A stretch of DNA of 64,000 nucleotides from Roseiarcus sp050012775 (GCA_050012775.1 JBEKGN010000022.1:15898-79897), one strand, 5' to 3'; counted from the stretch's first letter, positions 29,316-39,312 are shown. Notes: generated by a model from the sequence alone, not told the origin. A program made the numbers and translations.

Positions 29316-32300
29316 TTATCCCAGCCGACCCGAAGCGTGCGCCAGCATCGTATAGACCTTGCCGGCGTCCGATAGCAGCGTCGCGCGCGATTGGGCGCCG
29401 TCCCGGTCGTTCTGGCCGATCTTGGCCAGAAGACGTTCGAATTCCTGCGTGTAGCGCGTCACCGAAACCTGGAATTGCGGATCGGTGCGGTATTTGCGGC
29501 GGATCTCGTCGAAGGTCTGCTGGCCCTGCGCCGTGTAGAGGCGGCGGGAGACCGCGGTCGTATCGCCGCTGCGCCAGCGATCCCACATTTCCGCGGCGGC
29601 CTCGGCGTCGACGAACTTCGCGATATCCAGCGAGATCCCTTCGAGCGGCTCATTGGCGGCGCGGTTCGGCGCCTGCGGCGCCTCGTCGCGCGAGGCGGCC
29701 GCAAGAAGGTTCGACAACCAACCGGATTGATTGCGTTCGCCGATCGAGGGCGGGATCGGCGGCGCGCCTGCGGGCGCTTGCGGCGCGCGCGGCCGCGGGG
29801 GTTGGGGGACGGACCGCGCGGGCTCAGCCGCGATCGGCGCCGCGATGAGCAGTTGCCCTTCCTCGTCGCGCTGGGGATCGAGCATTCGGGACGCCTCGAC
29901 GTTGCGCGCCGCTTCGAAGCGCGCCGTCGCCGTCGCCGGGGCGGGCTCGGCGACATCGAAATCCGCGCCGGACGCCGTGACGACCGCGGTCAATTCCTTG
30001 AGCGCTTTGATCTGGTCCGACACGACGCGACGCATTGCGCTCGCCGCCTCGGTGGTTTCCTCCGGCAACTCGAAGACGCCGCGGCGCAATTCCTGGCGCG
30101 TCGCGTCGAGCTGGCGTTGGACGTCGCCCGCCATCTGCTTGACTTCGGCGACCGACTGGCGAAACCGCTCCGCGGTCTTGCTCATGACATCGGACAACTG
30201 GGCGTTGGCCTGCTCGTAGGTCGCCTGCAGCGCCTGGGCGGTCTTTTCTCGTTCCTTGCCGGCATTCTCGCGGATCATCTCGAACTGGCTGGCGACGGTC
30301 GCGGCCGTGCCCTTCGTCGCCACCGTCAGCGAGGCGCTGATCTCCTGAGCGCGCGCCTGCGCCTTGCTGAAACTCTCTTCGAAGGACGCGGCGAAGTGAC
30401 GCGTCACGGCGTCGAACTCTTGGCTCTTGGCGGCGACATCGGCGAACAGGTTCTGCAGGCTCGTTTGACGGTGCTGCAACGCCAGGTCGATCGTTTGCTG
30501 TTTGGCCGCCAAATCGCGCGAGACCTCGGCGAGCGCGGTCGTATGCGCCGCCATGCGATCGACGAGCGCGCCGGACTCGCTTTGCGTCGTCGAAGACAAT
30601 CGGTCGAGCGCCGTGACTTGCGCCGCCATCGCGCCGAGGGCGTGCTGCATCTCGTCGATCTTTTCGCCGAGGCCGCCCTGGATCGCGCCGAGCTTCTCGC
30701 CCGCGCCGCCGACGACCCGATCCAGCGCGGCGCTGGCCTGGCCCAGGCGATCGAGAACCTGGCTCAACTCGTTGCGCATGCGGTCTCCGGCCACGCTCAG
30801 CGCCGTCACCGAGGCGCCGGCGTTGCGCTCGACCGATTCGCGCAGCGACGCGCCGGAACGCTCGACTTCGCCCGTGAGCCGCGTCAAGAGTTGATTGATC
30901 GTTTCCGAGGATTGCGACTGGGCGGCTTCCGCCGCGGCGCGCAACGCCGTCGTCGACGTCTCGACTTCGCCCGTGAGCCGGGTCGAGAGTTGATTGATCG
31001 TTTCCGAGGATTGCGACTGGGCGGCTTCCGCCGCGGCGCGCAACGCCGTCGTCGACGTCTCGACTTCGGCGCTGAGCTGGCCGGTCAACGCGCCCAGCGA
31101 GCGGACGGAGCCAGCCGCGCCAGCGTTGATCGCGGCGAGCAGATCATCGCCGCGTCGCGTCATCAACGCCACGAGATTCGCGGTCTGCTGCTCGAACGTC
31201 TGCGCCGCGTGTTCGCTGACGCCGGCGATCTGGCCCGAGACTTGCGCGCCGCGCGTGCCGAGTTGGGTAAGGAAGGCCGCTGCCGGGCCGTCGATGAGCG
31301 TGCGCAACTCCTCGATCCGCGCGGCGAGACTGCCGGTGAGTTCGTCGCCCCGCCCAGCCATGGCCGCGTCCAAATTCCCGATCGCGGACGCCAGCCTCGC
31401 GGCGATCGCGTCCCGCTGCACGGAAATTTTGGCGACGAGGTCATCGACGCCGCCGGCGATCGACTGGTGAATGGCGGCTCCGTGGGCGCTGACCGCGGCG
31501 TCGATCGCGCCGGAGTGCTTATCGAGCACCGAGCCGATGCGTTCCGCATGAGCGCCGACGAGACTGTCCAGGGTCGTCGCGTGAGACGAAATCTTGTTCG
31601 AGAGTTCGGCGCCGCTGGCGTCGAATTGGGTCGAAAGGGTCTGCAAGGGCGAGACCACCTGATTCCGGAAACGATCGACGCTGCCGCCGAGCGCGCCGGT
31701 CATGTCGTCGAGCTTGCCCGCGAGAGTCGCGGTGATCTGCGTCGAGAGTTTCGACAGCGCTTCCGTCAAGGCTTCCGCGCGAGCGCGCAGCGATTGTTCG
31801 ATTTCGGTCGACTTGGCGCTGATCCCCTGTGTGATTTCGCGTCCGCCTTCGCTCAACGTCTTCGCCGCTTCGATCGTGCTCTTGGCGAGCGTTTCGTTCA
31901 GCGCCTTGCCGCGCGCGGCCAATCCGCTGTCGATTCGTTGCAGCAACTCGTTCTGCGTGGCGGCGACCTCCTGGAGCTTCGCGGTCGCGCGGTGGTCGGC
32001 GGCTTGCATGCCGGCGTCGAAGAGCGCGGCCGCCTCCTGGTTGCGTTTGCCGAGCCGCTCGTCGAGGGCGCCGCCGCGCGTGACGATCGTTTCTTCGATC
32101 GCCGACAACTTGCCGTCGAGCTGCGTCGCCAGCGATTTGGTCTCCGCATCGAGGCGCGAGACCAGATCCTGGCCGCGCTCGGCGAAGGTCGTTTCAAAGT
32201 TCGTCAATTTATCCCGCATGGAATCGTCGATGACGCGAGCGCGCGTCGTCAGCAATTCGGTTTCCGCGTCGAGGCGCGAGACAAGTTGCTGGCCGTGCTG

Positions 32301-34712
32301 AGCGAAGGTCGCTTCAAAGTTCGCCACTCCATCCCGCACGGAATCGTCGACGACGCGAGCGTGCGTCGACAGCGCGAGCTCGACGACGGTGCGATGGGCG
32401 ACGGAGGCGTTCTCGAATTCCGCCAGACGGGCGTTCGAGGCTTCTTCGAAGCGCGCGTGGTGGTCGGTCAGGCGGTCGTCGAGCTCGGCCTGGCGATTGG
32501 ACATGATCGCGTCGATCGCTTCGACATGGGCGCCGATGCTCTCTCCCAGGCGCGTGGCGTGGGCGCCGATTCGTTCGACGACGCTGTCGCCGCCGTCTCC
32601 CACCAGACCCGCAAGCGAATTCAGTTGCTCGTCCAGCTGCCGAGTCTGGGTGGTCAACGCGTTGACCAGCGCGCCGCCGCGCGCGCCCAGCGTTTCTTCG
32701 AATGTCGCGATCGTCGACGCCAACGTGTCATGCATGCTGTCGCCGGCGACGGCGATCGAGGCGACGGCCTCGCCCGCGACGGAGCCGAACTTTTCGCCGA
32801 CCTGCGCGACTTGATCGCTCCATTGCGCCAGAGACGCTTGCGAGGCCTCTTCAAAGCGGTCCTGGGTCGTCGCGCCCTGGTTCGCGATCGCCTCGACCGC
32901 CCGCCGCGCGGATTCCTCGATCTGGCCGCTCAAAGCGCCCGCGGATTCGTCGATGAAGCCGCGCAGCTGCGCATGGCGCGCGTCGAAATGCTCCGACCAA
33001 ATGGCGCCGGCGGCGTCCAAGACGGCGCGCGCGTCTTCGGTCCTGGCGCTCAAGGCGGAAGCCAGCCGCTCGTTGGATGTGGCGAGCGCGTCCTCGAACG
33101 TTTGCCCGCGCACCACGATCGTTTCGTGCAGCCGCTCGGACGCCTCGTTGAGCCGTGAGACGAGGCCGTCGCCGTGGGTGAACACCGTCTCGGAAAGACG
33201 GCGACCGGTGGCGTCGACGCGATCGACGAGGTCGTCGCTTCGCTCGCTGAAATCTCGCGCCAAGGCTTGGCTGGCCATGGCCAGGCGCGTCGCCACGGCT
33301 TCGCCGTGCAATTGGATCGCCTCGACGGTTTGAGCGCCACTCGCGTCGATGCGGCCCACGATTTCGCCGCTTTGCGTCGCCAACACGTTCGTCGCGGCCT
33401 CCGTCGACGCAATCAATTGCGACGAGACGGCCTCGCCATGGGATCGCAACGCTTCAACGGCGGCGTCGCCGTTGGCCGCGATGCGTTTGACGAAGTCCTC
33501 GTTGCGCTCGCTAAAATCGGCGACGAGGGTCTCACCGGTAGCCCGGATTCTTTGATCGATGTCGGCCACGCGCGCGACGATCTCGTCCGCGCTTCGGCCG
33601 CTGGCGTCGGCGAGCTGCGCCGCGACGTCCTCGCCGACGGCGGTCAGGGATTGCTGCATTTGCGCGCCCTGCGCGGCGATCCGGTCGACGGTCGCGGAAC
33701 CCGCCCGGTCCATCGCGATCGCGATCTCCCCCGAGGAGACGCCGAGCGCGGTGGCGACGCGCTCGCCGACGTTGGAAATGCGTTCGCCGAGGCGCTCGGC
33801 GATATTTTCGAGATCGGCGGCGATCCCCTGATGCGCATCGCCTATGACGGCGCGCACGCGGCCGCCGTTGGCGACGATGGCCTCGCGCTGGTCGGCCATC
33901 TCGGCGATCAGCGAGCGAATGCGGCGTTCGTTGTCGGAATAGGCGCGCTCGAGCGTCGACACCTCGGAACGGACGAGGGTCTCCAACTCGGCGGCGCGGG
34001 CCAGCGCGCGCTCGATGCCGTCGCCCATCGAGGCGATTTCCCGGCGGATCGCCTGCGACAGCGTGGCGACCTGCTCGCCCGCCACGGTTTCGGGCTCCGC
34101 CAGCCGCAACGCGACCTGCGTGATCGAGCCCGCCGAGATGCGCAATTCCTGCAGCCGGCGCGCCAAGGCGGCGAAGCCGAACAGGAGGATCATCGGTCCG
34201 AGCGCCGCCAAGACGAGCAAGACCGTCTCGGGCCGCAAAACATAATCGCGCGCCGCCGCCAGATCCATTCCCGTCGCGGGATAGCGCGAAACCGCATAGG
34301 CCACGCAGAGCCCCAGCCAGACGACCGCCGCGACGGCGGCCGCCACGAAAGGCGCCCGGCTCGGACGGCGCGACTGCAGCGCCTGAACGATCGGGCCGAT
34401 CGCGGGACGATCGTCATTGGCCGGCGGAGTCTGCGCGCTGAGAGTCGGCTTGGCCTCCTCGGGTTGGGGCGGCTGGCGGCGAACGAACAGCGGCGGCTCG
34501 CCGGGCTCTTGCGCCGGAAGCGTCTTCGGCGCTGCGGCCGACGCCGCAGGGGCGGCAGGCAAAGGCTTGACAGGGGCGAGCCCGGGATCGGAACTGGGGA
34601 CCGGGGGCGCGGCCTCCTCGACGCGGCTTTCGTCGGAGGACAAATTCAAAGCGTCCTCGATAGCCGACATCGCCGCGGAAACCGCGTCCTGAGCCGTTTG
34701 TTTCTGCGCCAT
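29316..34712 (-). CDS. Giant membrane-anchored coiled-coil protein, GPR/RgsE-like (polar growth)
   Basis: Very large protein of 1798 residues from ATG 34712 (an upstream in-frame start at 34775 would add 21). A Pro/Ala-rich cytoplasmic N-terminus (about 1-125) is followed by two membrane helices (about 130-150 and 170-195). Then about 1300 residues of near-continuous amphipathic helix with apolipoprotein-like repeats follow. A Pro-rich linker and a conserved C-terminal domain (about 1690-1798: ISLDIAKFVDAEAAAEMWDR, then YTAQGQQTFDEIRRKYRTDP) end it. This architecture is that of GROWTH POLE RING protein of Agrobacterium and RgsE of Sinorhizobium, which organise polar growth. Internal repeats include 33-residue units (99 bp apart near 30,891 and 30,990) and 40-residue units (120 bp apart near 32,184 and 32,304). 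Identification rests on architecture and size. Confidence 0.8.
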   Translation of the reverse strand: MAQKQTAQDAVSAAMSAIEDALNLSSDESRVEEAAPPVPSSDPGLAPVKPLPAAPAASAAAPKTLPAQEPGEPPLFVRRQPPQPEEAKPTLSAQTPPANDDRPAIGPIVQALQSRRPSRAPFVAAAVAAVVWLGLCVAYAVSRYPATGMDLAAARDYVLRPETVLLVLAALGPMILLFGFAALARRLQELRISAGSITQVALRLAEPETVAGEQVATLSQAIRREIASMGDGIERALARAAELETLVRSEVSTLERAYSDNERRIRSLIAEMADQREAIVANGGRVRAVIGDAHQGIAADLENIAERLGERISNVGERVATALGVSSGEIAIAMDRAGSATVDRIAAQGAQMQQSLTAVGEDVAAQLADASGRSADEIVARVADIDQRIRATGETLVADFSERNEDFVKRIAANGDAAVEALRSHGEAVSSQLIASTEAATNVLATQSGEIVGRIDASGAQTVEAIQLHGEAVATRLAMASQALARDFSERSDDLVDRVDATGRRLSETVFTHGDGLVSRLNEASERLHETIVVRGQTFEDALATSNERLASALSARTEDARAVLDAAGAIWSEHFDARHAQLRGFIDESAGALSGQIEESARRAVEAIANQGATTQDRFEEASQASLAQWSDQVAQVGEKFGSVAGEAVASIAVAGDSMHDTLASTIATFEETLGARGGALVNALTTQTRQLDEQLNSLAGLVGDGGDSVVERIGAHATRLGESIGAHVEAIDAIMSNRQAELDDRLTDHHARFEEASNARLAEFENASVAHRTVVELALSTHARVVDDSVRDGVANFEATFAQHGQQLVSRLDAETELLTTRARVIDDSMRDKLTNFETTFAERGQDLVSRLDAETKSLATQLDGKLSAIEETIVTRGGALDERLGKRNQEAAALFDAGMQAADHRATAKLQEVAATQNELLQRIDSGLAARGKALNETLAKSTIEAAKTLSEGGREITQGISAKSTEIEQSLRARAEALTEALSKLSTQITATLAGKLDDMTGALGGSVDRFRNQVVSPLQTLSTQFDASGAELSNKISSHATTLDSLVGAHAERIGSVLDKHSGAIDAAVSAHGAAIHQSIAGGVDDLVAKISVQRDAIAARLASAIGNLDAAMAGRGDELTGSLAARIEELRTLIDGPAAAFLTQLGTRGAQVSGQIAGVSEHAAQTFEQQTANLVALMTRRGDDLLAAINAGAAGSVRSLGALTGQLSAEVETSTTALRAAAEAAQSQSSETINQLSTRLTGEVETSTTALRAAAEAAQSQSSETINQLLTRLTGEVERSGASLRESVERNAGASVTALSVAGDRMRNELSQVLDRLGQASAALDRVVGGAGEKLGAIQGGLGEKIDEMQHALGAMAAQVTALDRLSSTTQSESGALVDRMAAHTTALAEVSRDLAAKQQTIDLALQHRQTSLQNLFADVAAKSQEFDAVTRHFAASFEESFSKAQARAQEISASLTVATKGTAATVASQFEMIRENAGKEREKTAQALQATYEQANAQLSDVMSKTAERFRQSVAEVKQMAGDVQRQLDATRQELRRGVFELPEETTEAASAMRRVVSDQIKALKELTAVVTASGADFDVAEPAPATATARFEAARNVEASRMLDPQRDEEGQLLIAAPIAAEPARSVPQPPRPRAPQAPAGAPPIPPSIGERNQSGWLSNLLAAASRDEAPQAPNRAANEPLEGISLDIAKFVDAEAAAEMWDRWRSGDTTAVSRRLYTAQGQQTFDEIRRKYRTDPQFQVSVTRYTQEFERLLAKIGQNDRDGAQSRATLLSDAGKVYTMLAHASGRLG

Positions 34713-35000
34713 TGCATCCGCCTCATTCGATCGATCGCGACAGGCCATGGCTCGTCGCGAAGCGCCCTTTCGCACGCGCGCCGCATCTGGCCTCGCGTCG
34801 CGGCGCTCCGAGCGTTAACCAATGTCAGTCTACAGGTCGCGAGGCGAGATTGAAACATCTACGGAATCGCATCTTTGAAACGTCGTTAACGCTTCGGTTA
34901 CCATATTCCCACAAGCTCAGTCGGGACGAGGGGCGGCCCGTAACGATTCTTGCGGATTTCCGTGGAAAACTGACGGACTTCCGCCCATCTGGAGATGGCA
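34713..35000. promoter_or_regulatory. Divergent promoter region of the GPR-like and Hpt genes
   Basis: This 288-bp gap lies between divergently transcribed genes. It contains two TTAACC/GTTAACG-type half sites (TTAACCAA near 34,816 and TTAACG followed by GGTTACC near 34,886-34,902) that resemble CtrA half sites, but neither has the full TTAA-N7-TTAA spacing. Cell-cycle control is plausible for a polar-growth scaffold but not shown. Confidence 0.35.
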
Positions 35001-35414
35001 ATGTCCGCAATTCTCGCGCCGACGCGCCAAAGCCCGCCCCGCCCCGCCTTTCCCGGTCTGAATGACTTGTCCGCCTGCGAACCCGCCATCGACCTCGTCC
35101 ATTTGGCCCGCCAGACGGACAACGATTCGGCGCTGGAGGAGGAACTGCTCGGCCTTTTCGACCGCCAATCGGCGAGCCTGTTGGCGCAATTGTCGGCCGA
35201 GGACGCGCCGCGTCGCGGCCGCGTCGACGCCGCGCACATGCTGCGCGGATCGGCGCTCGCCGTCGGCGCCGGACCCGTGGCGCGCGCCGCGCAGGCGCTC
35301 GAAACGTCGCTCGAACGGCCAAACGCCGAAAAATTCGAGATCGAAGCGGCCCTCGCGGCGCTCGCCGAGGCGATCGCCGAGGCCCGCGCCGTGATCGCGC
35401 GGCTGCGCGGCTGA
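35001..35414 (+). CDS. Hpt-domain phosphotransfer protein
   Basis: Small 137-residue protein with a histidine phosphotransfer domain. The region LVHLARQTDNDSALEEELLG, then FDRQSASLLAQL and the phosphohistidine motif DAAHMLRGSALAVGAGPVAR (His in AHxLRGSA) are typical. It probably relays phosphate in a two-component phosphorelay; no partner kinase is adjacent. ATG 35001 was chosen over 34995 because GGAG lies six bases upstream. It is divergent from the GPR-like gene, an arrangement that could link phosphorelay signalling to polar growth. Confidence 0.85.
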   Translation: MSAILAPTRQSPPRPAFPGLNDLSACEPAIDLVHLARQTDNDSALEEELLGLFDRQSASLLAQLSAEDAPRRGRVDAAHMLRGSALAVGAGPVARAAQALETSLERPNAEKFEIEAALAALAEAIAEARAVIARLRG

Positions 35415-35589
35415 CCTTCCGCCGCGGCTCTTTGGCGCGGCTCCCGATAATTGGGATCGTGAAAACGCCCTTCCGTTGTCCGGCGGCGCGCTTTATGTAG
35501 GCGCGCGCGAAAACGGCCCCTTGGACGGCCGCGTCCTCGTCCGCGCGCGGTTCGAAGAGTTCGCCAGAGATAAGGAAGACGCAGTCCCG

Positions 35590-35910
35590 ATGACAAAAGT
35601 GACATTCATTGACGCATCCGGCGCGTCGCGCACGGTCGAGGCCCAGGTGGGCTCGACGGTGATGGAGACGGCGCTGCGCAATTCCATTCCCGGCATCGAA
35701 GCGGAATGCGGCGGCGCCTGCGCCTGCGCGACCTGCCATGTCTATGTCGAGCCAAAATGGACGGATATCGTCGGCAAACCCTCGCAAATGGAAGAGGACA
35801 TGCTCGATTTCGCCGCCGACGTGCGGCCGAATTCGCGCCTCTCCTGCCAGATCAAGGTCACTGAGGCGCTGGACGGCCTCGTCGTGACGACCCCGACCAA
35901 GCAGGGATGA
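35590..35910 (+). CDS. 2Fe-2S ferredoxin (adrenodoxin type)
   Basis: Electron carrier of 106 residues. The cluster ligands are seen in ECGGACACATCHVYV (C-x5-C-x2-C) and the distant Cys in SRLSCQIKV. The surrounding sequence (MEEDMLDFAADVRPNSRLSC) is typical of adrenodoxin/ISC-type and FdVI ferredoxins. ATG 35590 follows an AAGGAAG site; an upstream in-frame start exists at 35476 but adds a non-conserved stretch. It overlaps the ferredoxin reductase gene by four bases (ATGA), so the two make an electron-transfer pair from NADPH. Confidence 0.95.
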   Translation: MTKVTFIDASGASRTVEAQVGSTVMETALRNSIPGIEAECGGACACATCHVYVEPKWTDIVGKPSQMEEDMLDFAADVRPNSRLSCQIKVTEALDGLVVTTPTKQG

Positions 35911-36953
35911 ACGCGATGAGCGAAGTGATCCAAACCGACGCGATCATCGTCGGCGCCGGGCCGATCGGCCTGTTTGCGGTGTTCGAATTGGGCCTGCTCG
36001 ACATCAAGGCCCATCTCATCGACATTCTGCCCAAGATCGGCGGCCAATGCGCCGAACTCTACCCGGAAAAGCCGATCTACGACATTCCCGGCTTTCCCGT
36101 GATCACCGGCCAGGGGCTGGTCGACAACCTGAGCCGGCAGATCCACCCTTTTGGGCCGACCTTCCACTTGGGCGAAATGGTCGAGAAGCTCGAAGTGTTG
36201 GGCACGCCGGAGCGGCCTTTGTTCCGCGTCGCCACCGACGCCGGCACGGTTCTCGAAGCCAAGGTCGTGCTGATCGCGGCGGGCGGCGGGTCGTTCCAGC
36301 CCAAGCGTCCGCCGACGCCGGGCGTCGAGCCCTACGAGGGCAAGAGCGTCTTCTATTCCGTGCGCAGAATCGAGCATTTCCGCGGCCGCCGCGTCGTGAT
36401 CGCGGGCGGCGGGGATTCGGCGCTCGACTGGGTTCTCAACCTCTATCCCGTCGCCAGCCGGATCACGCTCGTCCACCGCCGCGACGAATTCCGCGCCGCG
36501 CCGCACTCGGTCAACGCGATGCGCGCGCTGGTGGCGGAAAACAAGATGGACCTGGCGATCGCCCAGCTCGCGGGCCTCAAGGGCGCCGACGGCCAATTGA
36601 GCGCGGTGACGCTGCGGGGCGCCGATCAGGCGACGTTCGATGTCGAATGCGACGATCTGCTGGCGTTCTACGGCCTGACGATGAAGCTCGGACCGCTCGC
36701 CGATTGGGGCCTCAATCTGCACGAGAACCTCATCCCGACCGACACCGAGAAATTCGAGACCAACGTCCCCGGCGTTTTCGCGGTCGGCGACATCATCACC
36801 TATCCCGGCAAACTGAAGCTGATCCTGTCGGGCTTCCACGAAGCCGCGCTCGCCGCGCAAAAGGCGCACCGCTACGTCTATCCCGACAAGAAGCTGCTGT
36901 TCCAGTACACGACCTCGTCGACGAACTTGCAGCGCAAGCTCGGGGTGAGCTGA
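35907..36953 (+). CDS. Ferredoxin--NADP+ reductase, thioredoxin reductase-like (type 2)
   Basis: Flavoenzyme of 348 residues that reduces ferredoxin with NADPH. The FAD motif DAIIVGAGPIGLFAVFELGL and the NADPH motif RRVVIAGGGDSALDWVLNLY are intact; there is no CxxC redox-active disulfide, as expected for the type-2 FNR rather than thioredoxin reductase. The segment GGQCAELYPEKPIYDIPGFP and the C-terminal GDIITYPGKLKLILSGFHEA followed by FQYTTSSTNLQRKLGV are family signatures. Start overlaps the ferredoxin stop; a second Met three codons later is equally possible. Confidence 0.95.
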   Translation: MNAMSEVIQTDAIIVGAGPIGLFAVFELGLLDIKAHLIDILPKIGGQCAELYPEKPIYDIPGFPVITGQGLVDNLSRQIHPFGPTFHLGEMVEKLEVLGTPERPLFRVATDAGTVLEAKVVLIAAGGGSFQPKRPPTPGVEPYEGKSVFYSVRRIEHFRGRRVVIAGGGDSALDWVLNLYPVASRITLVHRRDEFRAAPHSVNAMRALVAENKMDLAIAQLAGLKGADGQLSAVTLRGADQATFDVECDDLLAFYGLTMKLGPLADWGLNLHENLIPTDTEKFETNVPGVFAVGDIITYPGKLKLILSGFHEAALAAQKAHRYVYPDKKLLFQYTTSSTNLQRKLGVS

Positions 36954-37139
36954 GGGGGCGGGGCCCGCGCGTCGCTCAAAAGCTCGGCGGCGCGCTTGCC
37001 GTTTGGCCGCGTTCGTTCGCGGCGATCGGCGGCCAAGTCTCGATGCATTGACGCAAATCATGGATTGAGGCCGCCAAGCGCTCCTTACTGGGCTTGTGGG
37101 GGCGCTCGGCGGCTTTGCGACTGCGCGAAGGGACAGAAC

Positions 37140-38288
37140 ATGAAGGGCAAACTGCTCCAGGCGATCGCCGGCGCCGTTGTCGCCATCATTCTCGGGGCGT
37201 CGGGCGCCCCGGCGCAGACTCCGTCGCCGACGCCGCAGGCCGAGGCCGCCCCGCAGCTCACGCCCGAACAGCTCGACCCGATGTTGGCGCCGATCGCGCT
37301 TTATCCGGACGGCCTCCTCGTCGATATCCTGATGGCGGCGACCTATCCGCTCGAAGTGATCGAGGCCGATCGCTGGCTCGAGGACCCGCACAATGCTTCG
37401 CTCAAGGGCGAGCAACTGACCGCGGCGCTGGAGCAGCAAAATTGGGATCCAAGCGTCACGTCGCTCGTCCCCTATCCGCGCATCTTGCACATGATGGACA
37501 GCAAGCTCGAATGGACCGAACGCCTCGGCGAAGCCTTTCTGGCCGATGAGGCGGCGGTGATGAATTCGATCCAGCGTCTGCGTCGGCGCGCCCAATCGGC
37601 CGGCGTGCTCGTTTCGGCGCCCCAGGCGGCGGTGACGACGGCTGAGCCGGAGATCACGATCGAACCGCCGAGCTCCGAAATCGTCTATTTCCCAGTCTGC
37701 GACCCTTCGCTCGTTTACGGGGCGTGGCCATATCCGGCCTATCCCGCGGACTATTTTCCCGAGTTTTTCGACGGGGCGACGGTCGGCGCCTTCGGCTGCG
37801 GATGGTTCGGCGCGCCGATCATCGAGCCGCTCTGGGGCTGGCGCCACTGGAATTGGCGCCAGCATCGAATCGACATCGATCGCGACAAGTTCGCGGCGCT
37901 CAATGGGCATCGCCCGCCGATCGGCGACGCCGTCTGGCGGCACGATCCGTCCCATCGCCATGGCGTTCCCTATCGCGATCCGAACCTGCGCGCCCGATTT
38001 GCCGGGATTACGGCTTCGCCAGAGGGGCGTCGGGCGTTCCGTGGCTATCCGACAGGCGCGACGCCGCAAATCTATACGGCGCCGCGCGTCGGACCGGCGC
38101 CGGCGGGTGGCGTCGTGGCGCCGCCTGCGGTCAGACACGTCCCGCCGGCCTTCGAATCCTTCGGGCGCGGCGCCGACGTGCGAATGCAGAGCGAACGCGG
38201 ATTTTCCAGCCGGATGTCGGCGCCGACGGCGCCGGGAGGTTTTGCGCCCCATTTCGCGCCCTCGGGCGGCGGCGCGAGGTTCCGATGA
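37140..38288 (+). CDS. DUF3300 domain exported protein
   Basis: Exported protein of 382 residues with a signal peptide (about 1-26, ending GAPAQ). The DUF3300 core (about 38-245) reads LDPMLAPIALYPDGLLVDIL, then MAATYPLEVIEADRWLEDP, WDPSVTSLVPYPRILHMM and VCDPSLVYGAWPYPAYP. The rest is Gly/Pro/Arg-rich and probably disordered. ATG 37140 has AAGGGA upstream. The next gene encodes a DUF2950 protein and overlaps it (ATGA); this pair recurs in many proteobacteria, so the two probably act together in the envelope. Function is not known. Confidence 0.9.
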   Translation: MKGKLLQAIAGAVVAIILGASGAPAQTPSPTPQAEAAPQLTPEQLDPMLAPIALYPDGLLVDILMAATYPLEVIEADRWLEDPHNASLKGEQLTAALEQQNWDPSVTSLVPYPRILHMMDSKLEWTERLGEAFLADEAAVMNSIQRLRRRAQSAGVLVSAPQAAVTTAEPEITIEPPSSEIVYFPVCDPSLVYGAWPYPAYPADYFPEFFDGATVGAFGCGWFGAPIIEPLWGWRHWNWRQHRIDIDRDKFAALNGHRPPIGDAVWRHDPSHRHGVPYRDPNLRARFAGITASPEGRRAFRGYPTGATPQIYTAPRVGPAPAGGVVAPPAVRHVPPAFESFGRGADVRMQSERGFSSRMSAPTAPGGFAPHFAPSGGGARFR

Positions 38289-39298
38289 CGATATGCGGCG
38301 ATCGAGACCAACTCCGAGAGGTCGAAATGCTGACGCCAGACCCAAGCGCCCCCGAGCTTTTGCCGCGGCTTCGACTGGCCGGCCTCGTTCTGTCGGTCGC
38401 CTTGGCGGCGGCCAGCCTCGTTTCCTCGGCGGGCGGCGGCGCCTTCGCCGCGGAAGCGCTGGCGTTTTCCTCGCCCGAACAGGCGGCCGCGGCCCTGGCC
38501 GCGGCGTGGCGGAGCGGCGGCAAAAACGAAATCCTCGCGATATTTGGATCGGCTGGCGACCGGCTCGTCAGTTCGGGCGATCCGATTGCGGAGAAGGAGG
38601 CGCGGGAGCGGCTCGCCTCGTCATATGACGACGCGCATCGGCTCGAGACGGAAGGCGCGGACAAGGCGATCATCGTCCTTGGCAAGGAGGAATGGCCCTA
38701 TCCAATTCCGCTCGTCAAACGAGGAGCGGGCTGGCGCTTCGACGTCAAGGCCGGCGCCGAGCAAATCATCGATCGCCGGATCGGCCGGGACGAGCTGAAC
38801 GCGATCGAGGTCTGCCGCGCCTATGTCGAGGCGCAACGCGAGTATGCCGCGAAGGATCGTCTCGGCGATGGGCTCCACGAATATGCGCGGCGTGTCGCGA
38901 GCGCCGGGGGCAAACGCGACGGGCTCTACTGGCCAATCTCGCGGGGCGAGGAAGAAAGCCCACTCGGCCCGCTCGTCGCCGCCGCCGAGGCCGAGGGCTT
39001 CGGCGCGGCCGCCGCCGAGGGCCGGGCGCCGTTCCACGGCTATTATTACAGGGTTCTGACGCGCCAGGGAAAAAGCGCGCCGGGCGGCGCCCGGGATTAC
39101 CTCGTCAAGGGGCATCTGACCGGCGGGTTCGCGCTGGTGGCGTTCCCCGCGACATACGACGATTCCGGGGTGATGACCTTCGTCGTGAACCAGAACGGCG
39201 TCGTGTTTGAGAAGAATCTCGGCCCAAACACGGTCGCCATCGCGCGCCGCATGAGCGAGTACGATCCGGATAAGACGTGGCTCCCTGCGGCGCCGTGA
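38285..39298 (+). CDS. DUF2950 family exported protein
   Basis: Protein of 337 residues with a hydrophobic export signal (about 27-55, ending GGGAFAAEA) if started at ATG 38285, which overlaps the DUF3300 stop; the in-frame ATG at 38327, with GAGAGG upstream, gives a more standard signal peptide and may be the real start. Family signatures include FSSPEQAAAALAAAWRSGGK, IFGSAGDRLVSSGDP, GWRFDVKAGAEQIIDRRIGR, NELNAIEVCRAYV-type helix and the C-terminal VMTFVVNQNGVVFEKNLGP. It is the partner of the upstream DUF3300 protein. Biochemical role unknown. Confidence 0.9.
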   Translation: MTICGDRDQLREVEMLTPDPSAPELLPRLRLAGLVLSVALAAASLVSSAGGGAFAAEALAFSSPEQAAAALAAAWRSGGKNEILAIFGSAGDRLVSSGDPIAEKEARERLASSYDDAHRLETEGADKAIIVLGKEEWPYPIPLVKRGAGWRFDVKAGAEQIIDRRIGRDELNAIEVCRAYVEAQREYAAKDRLGDGLHEYARRVASAGGKRDGLYWPISRGEEESPLGPLVAAAEAEGFGAAAAEGRAPFHGYYYRVLTRQGKSAPGGARDYLVKGHLTGGFALVAFPATYDDSGVMTFVVNQNGVVFEKNLGPNTVAIARRMSEYDPDKTWLPAAP

Positions 39299-39312
39299 CC
39301 TCTCGAGCCTGC

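Noticed and set aside
29391..33158. 1255-codon plus-strand open frame
   Set aside because: It lies opposite the GPR-like gene. The high GC content and helical repeat coding of the real gene keep the complementary frame open; its Arg/Gly-rich product has no domain.
34880..34905. Full CtrA box between the GPR-like and Hpt genes
   Set aside because: TTAACG and GGTTACC are present but the spacing does not give TTAA-N7-TTAA; only half sites can be claimed.
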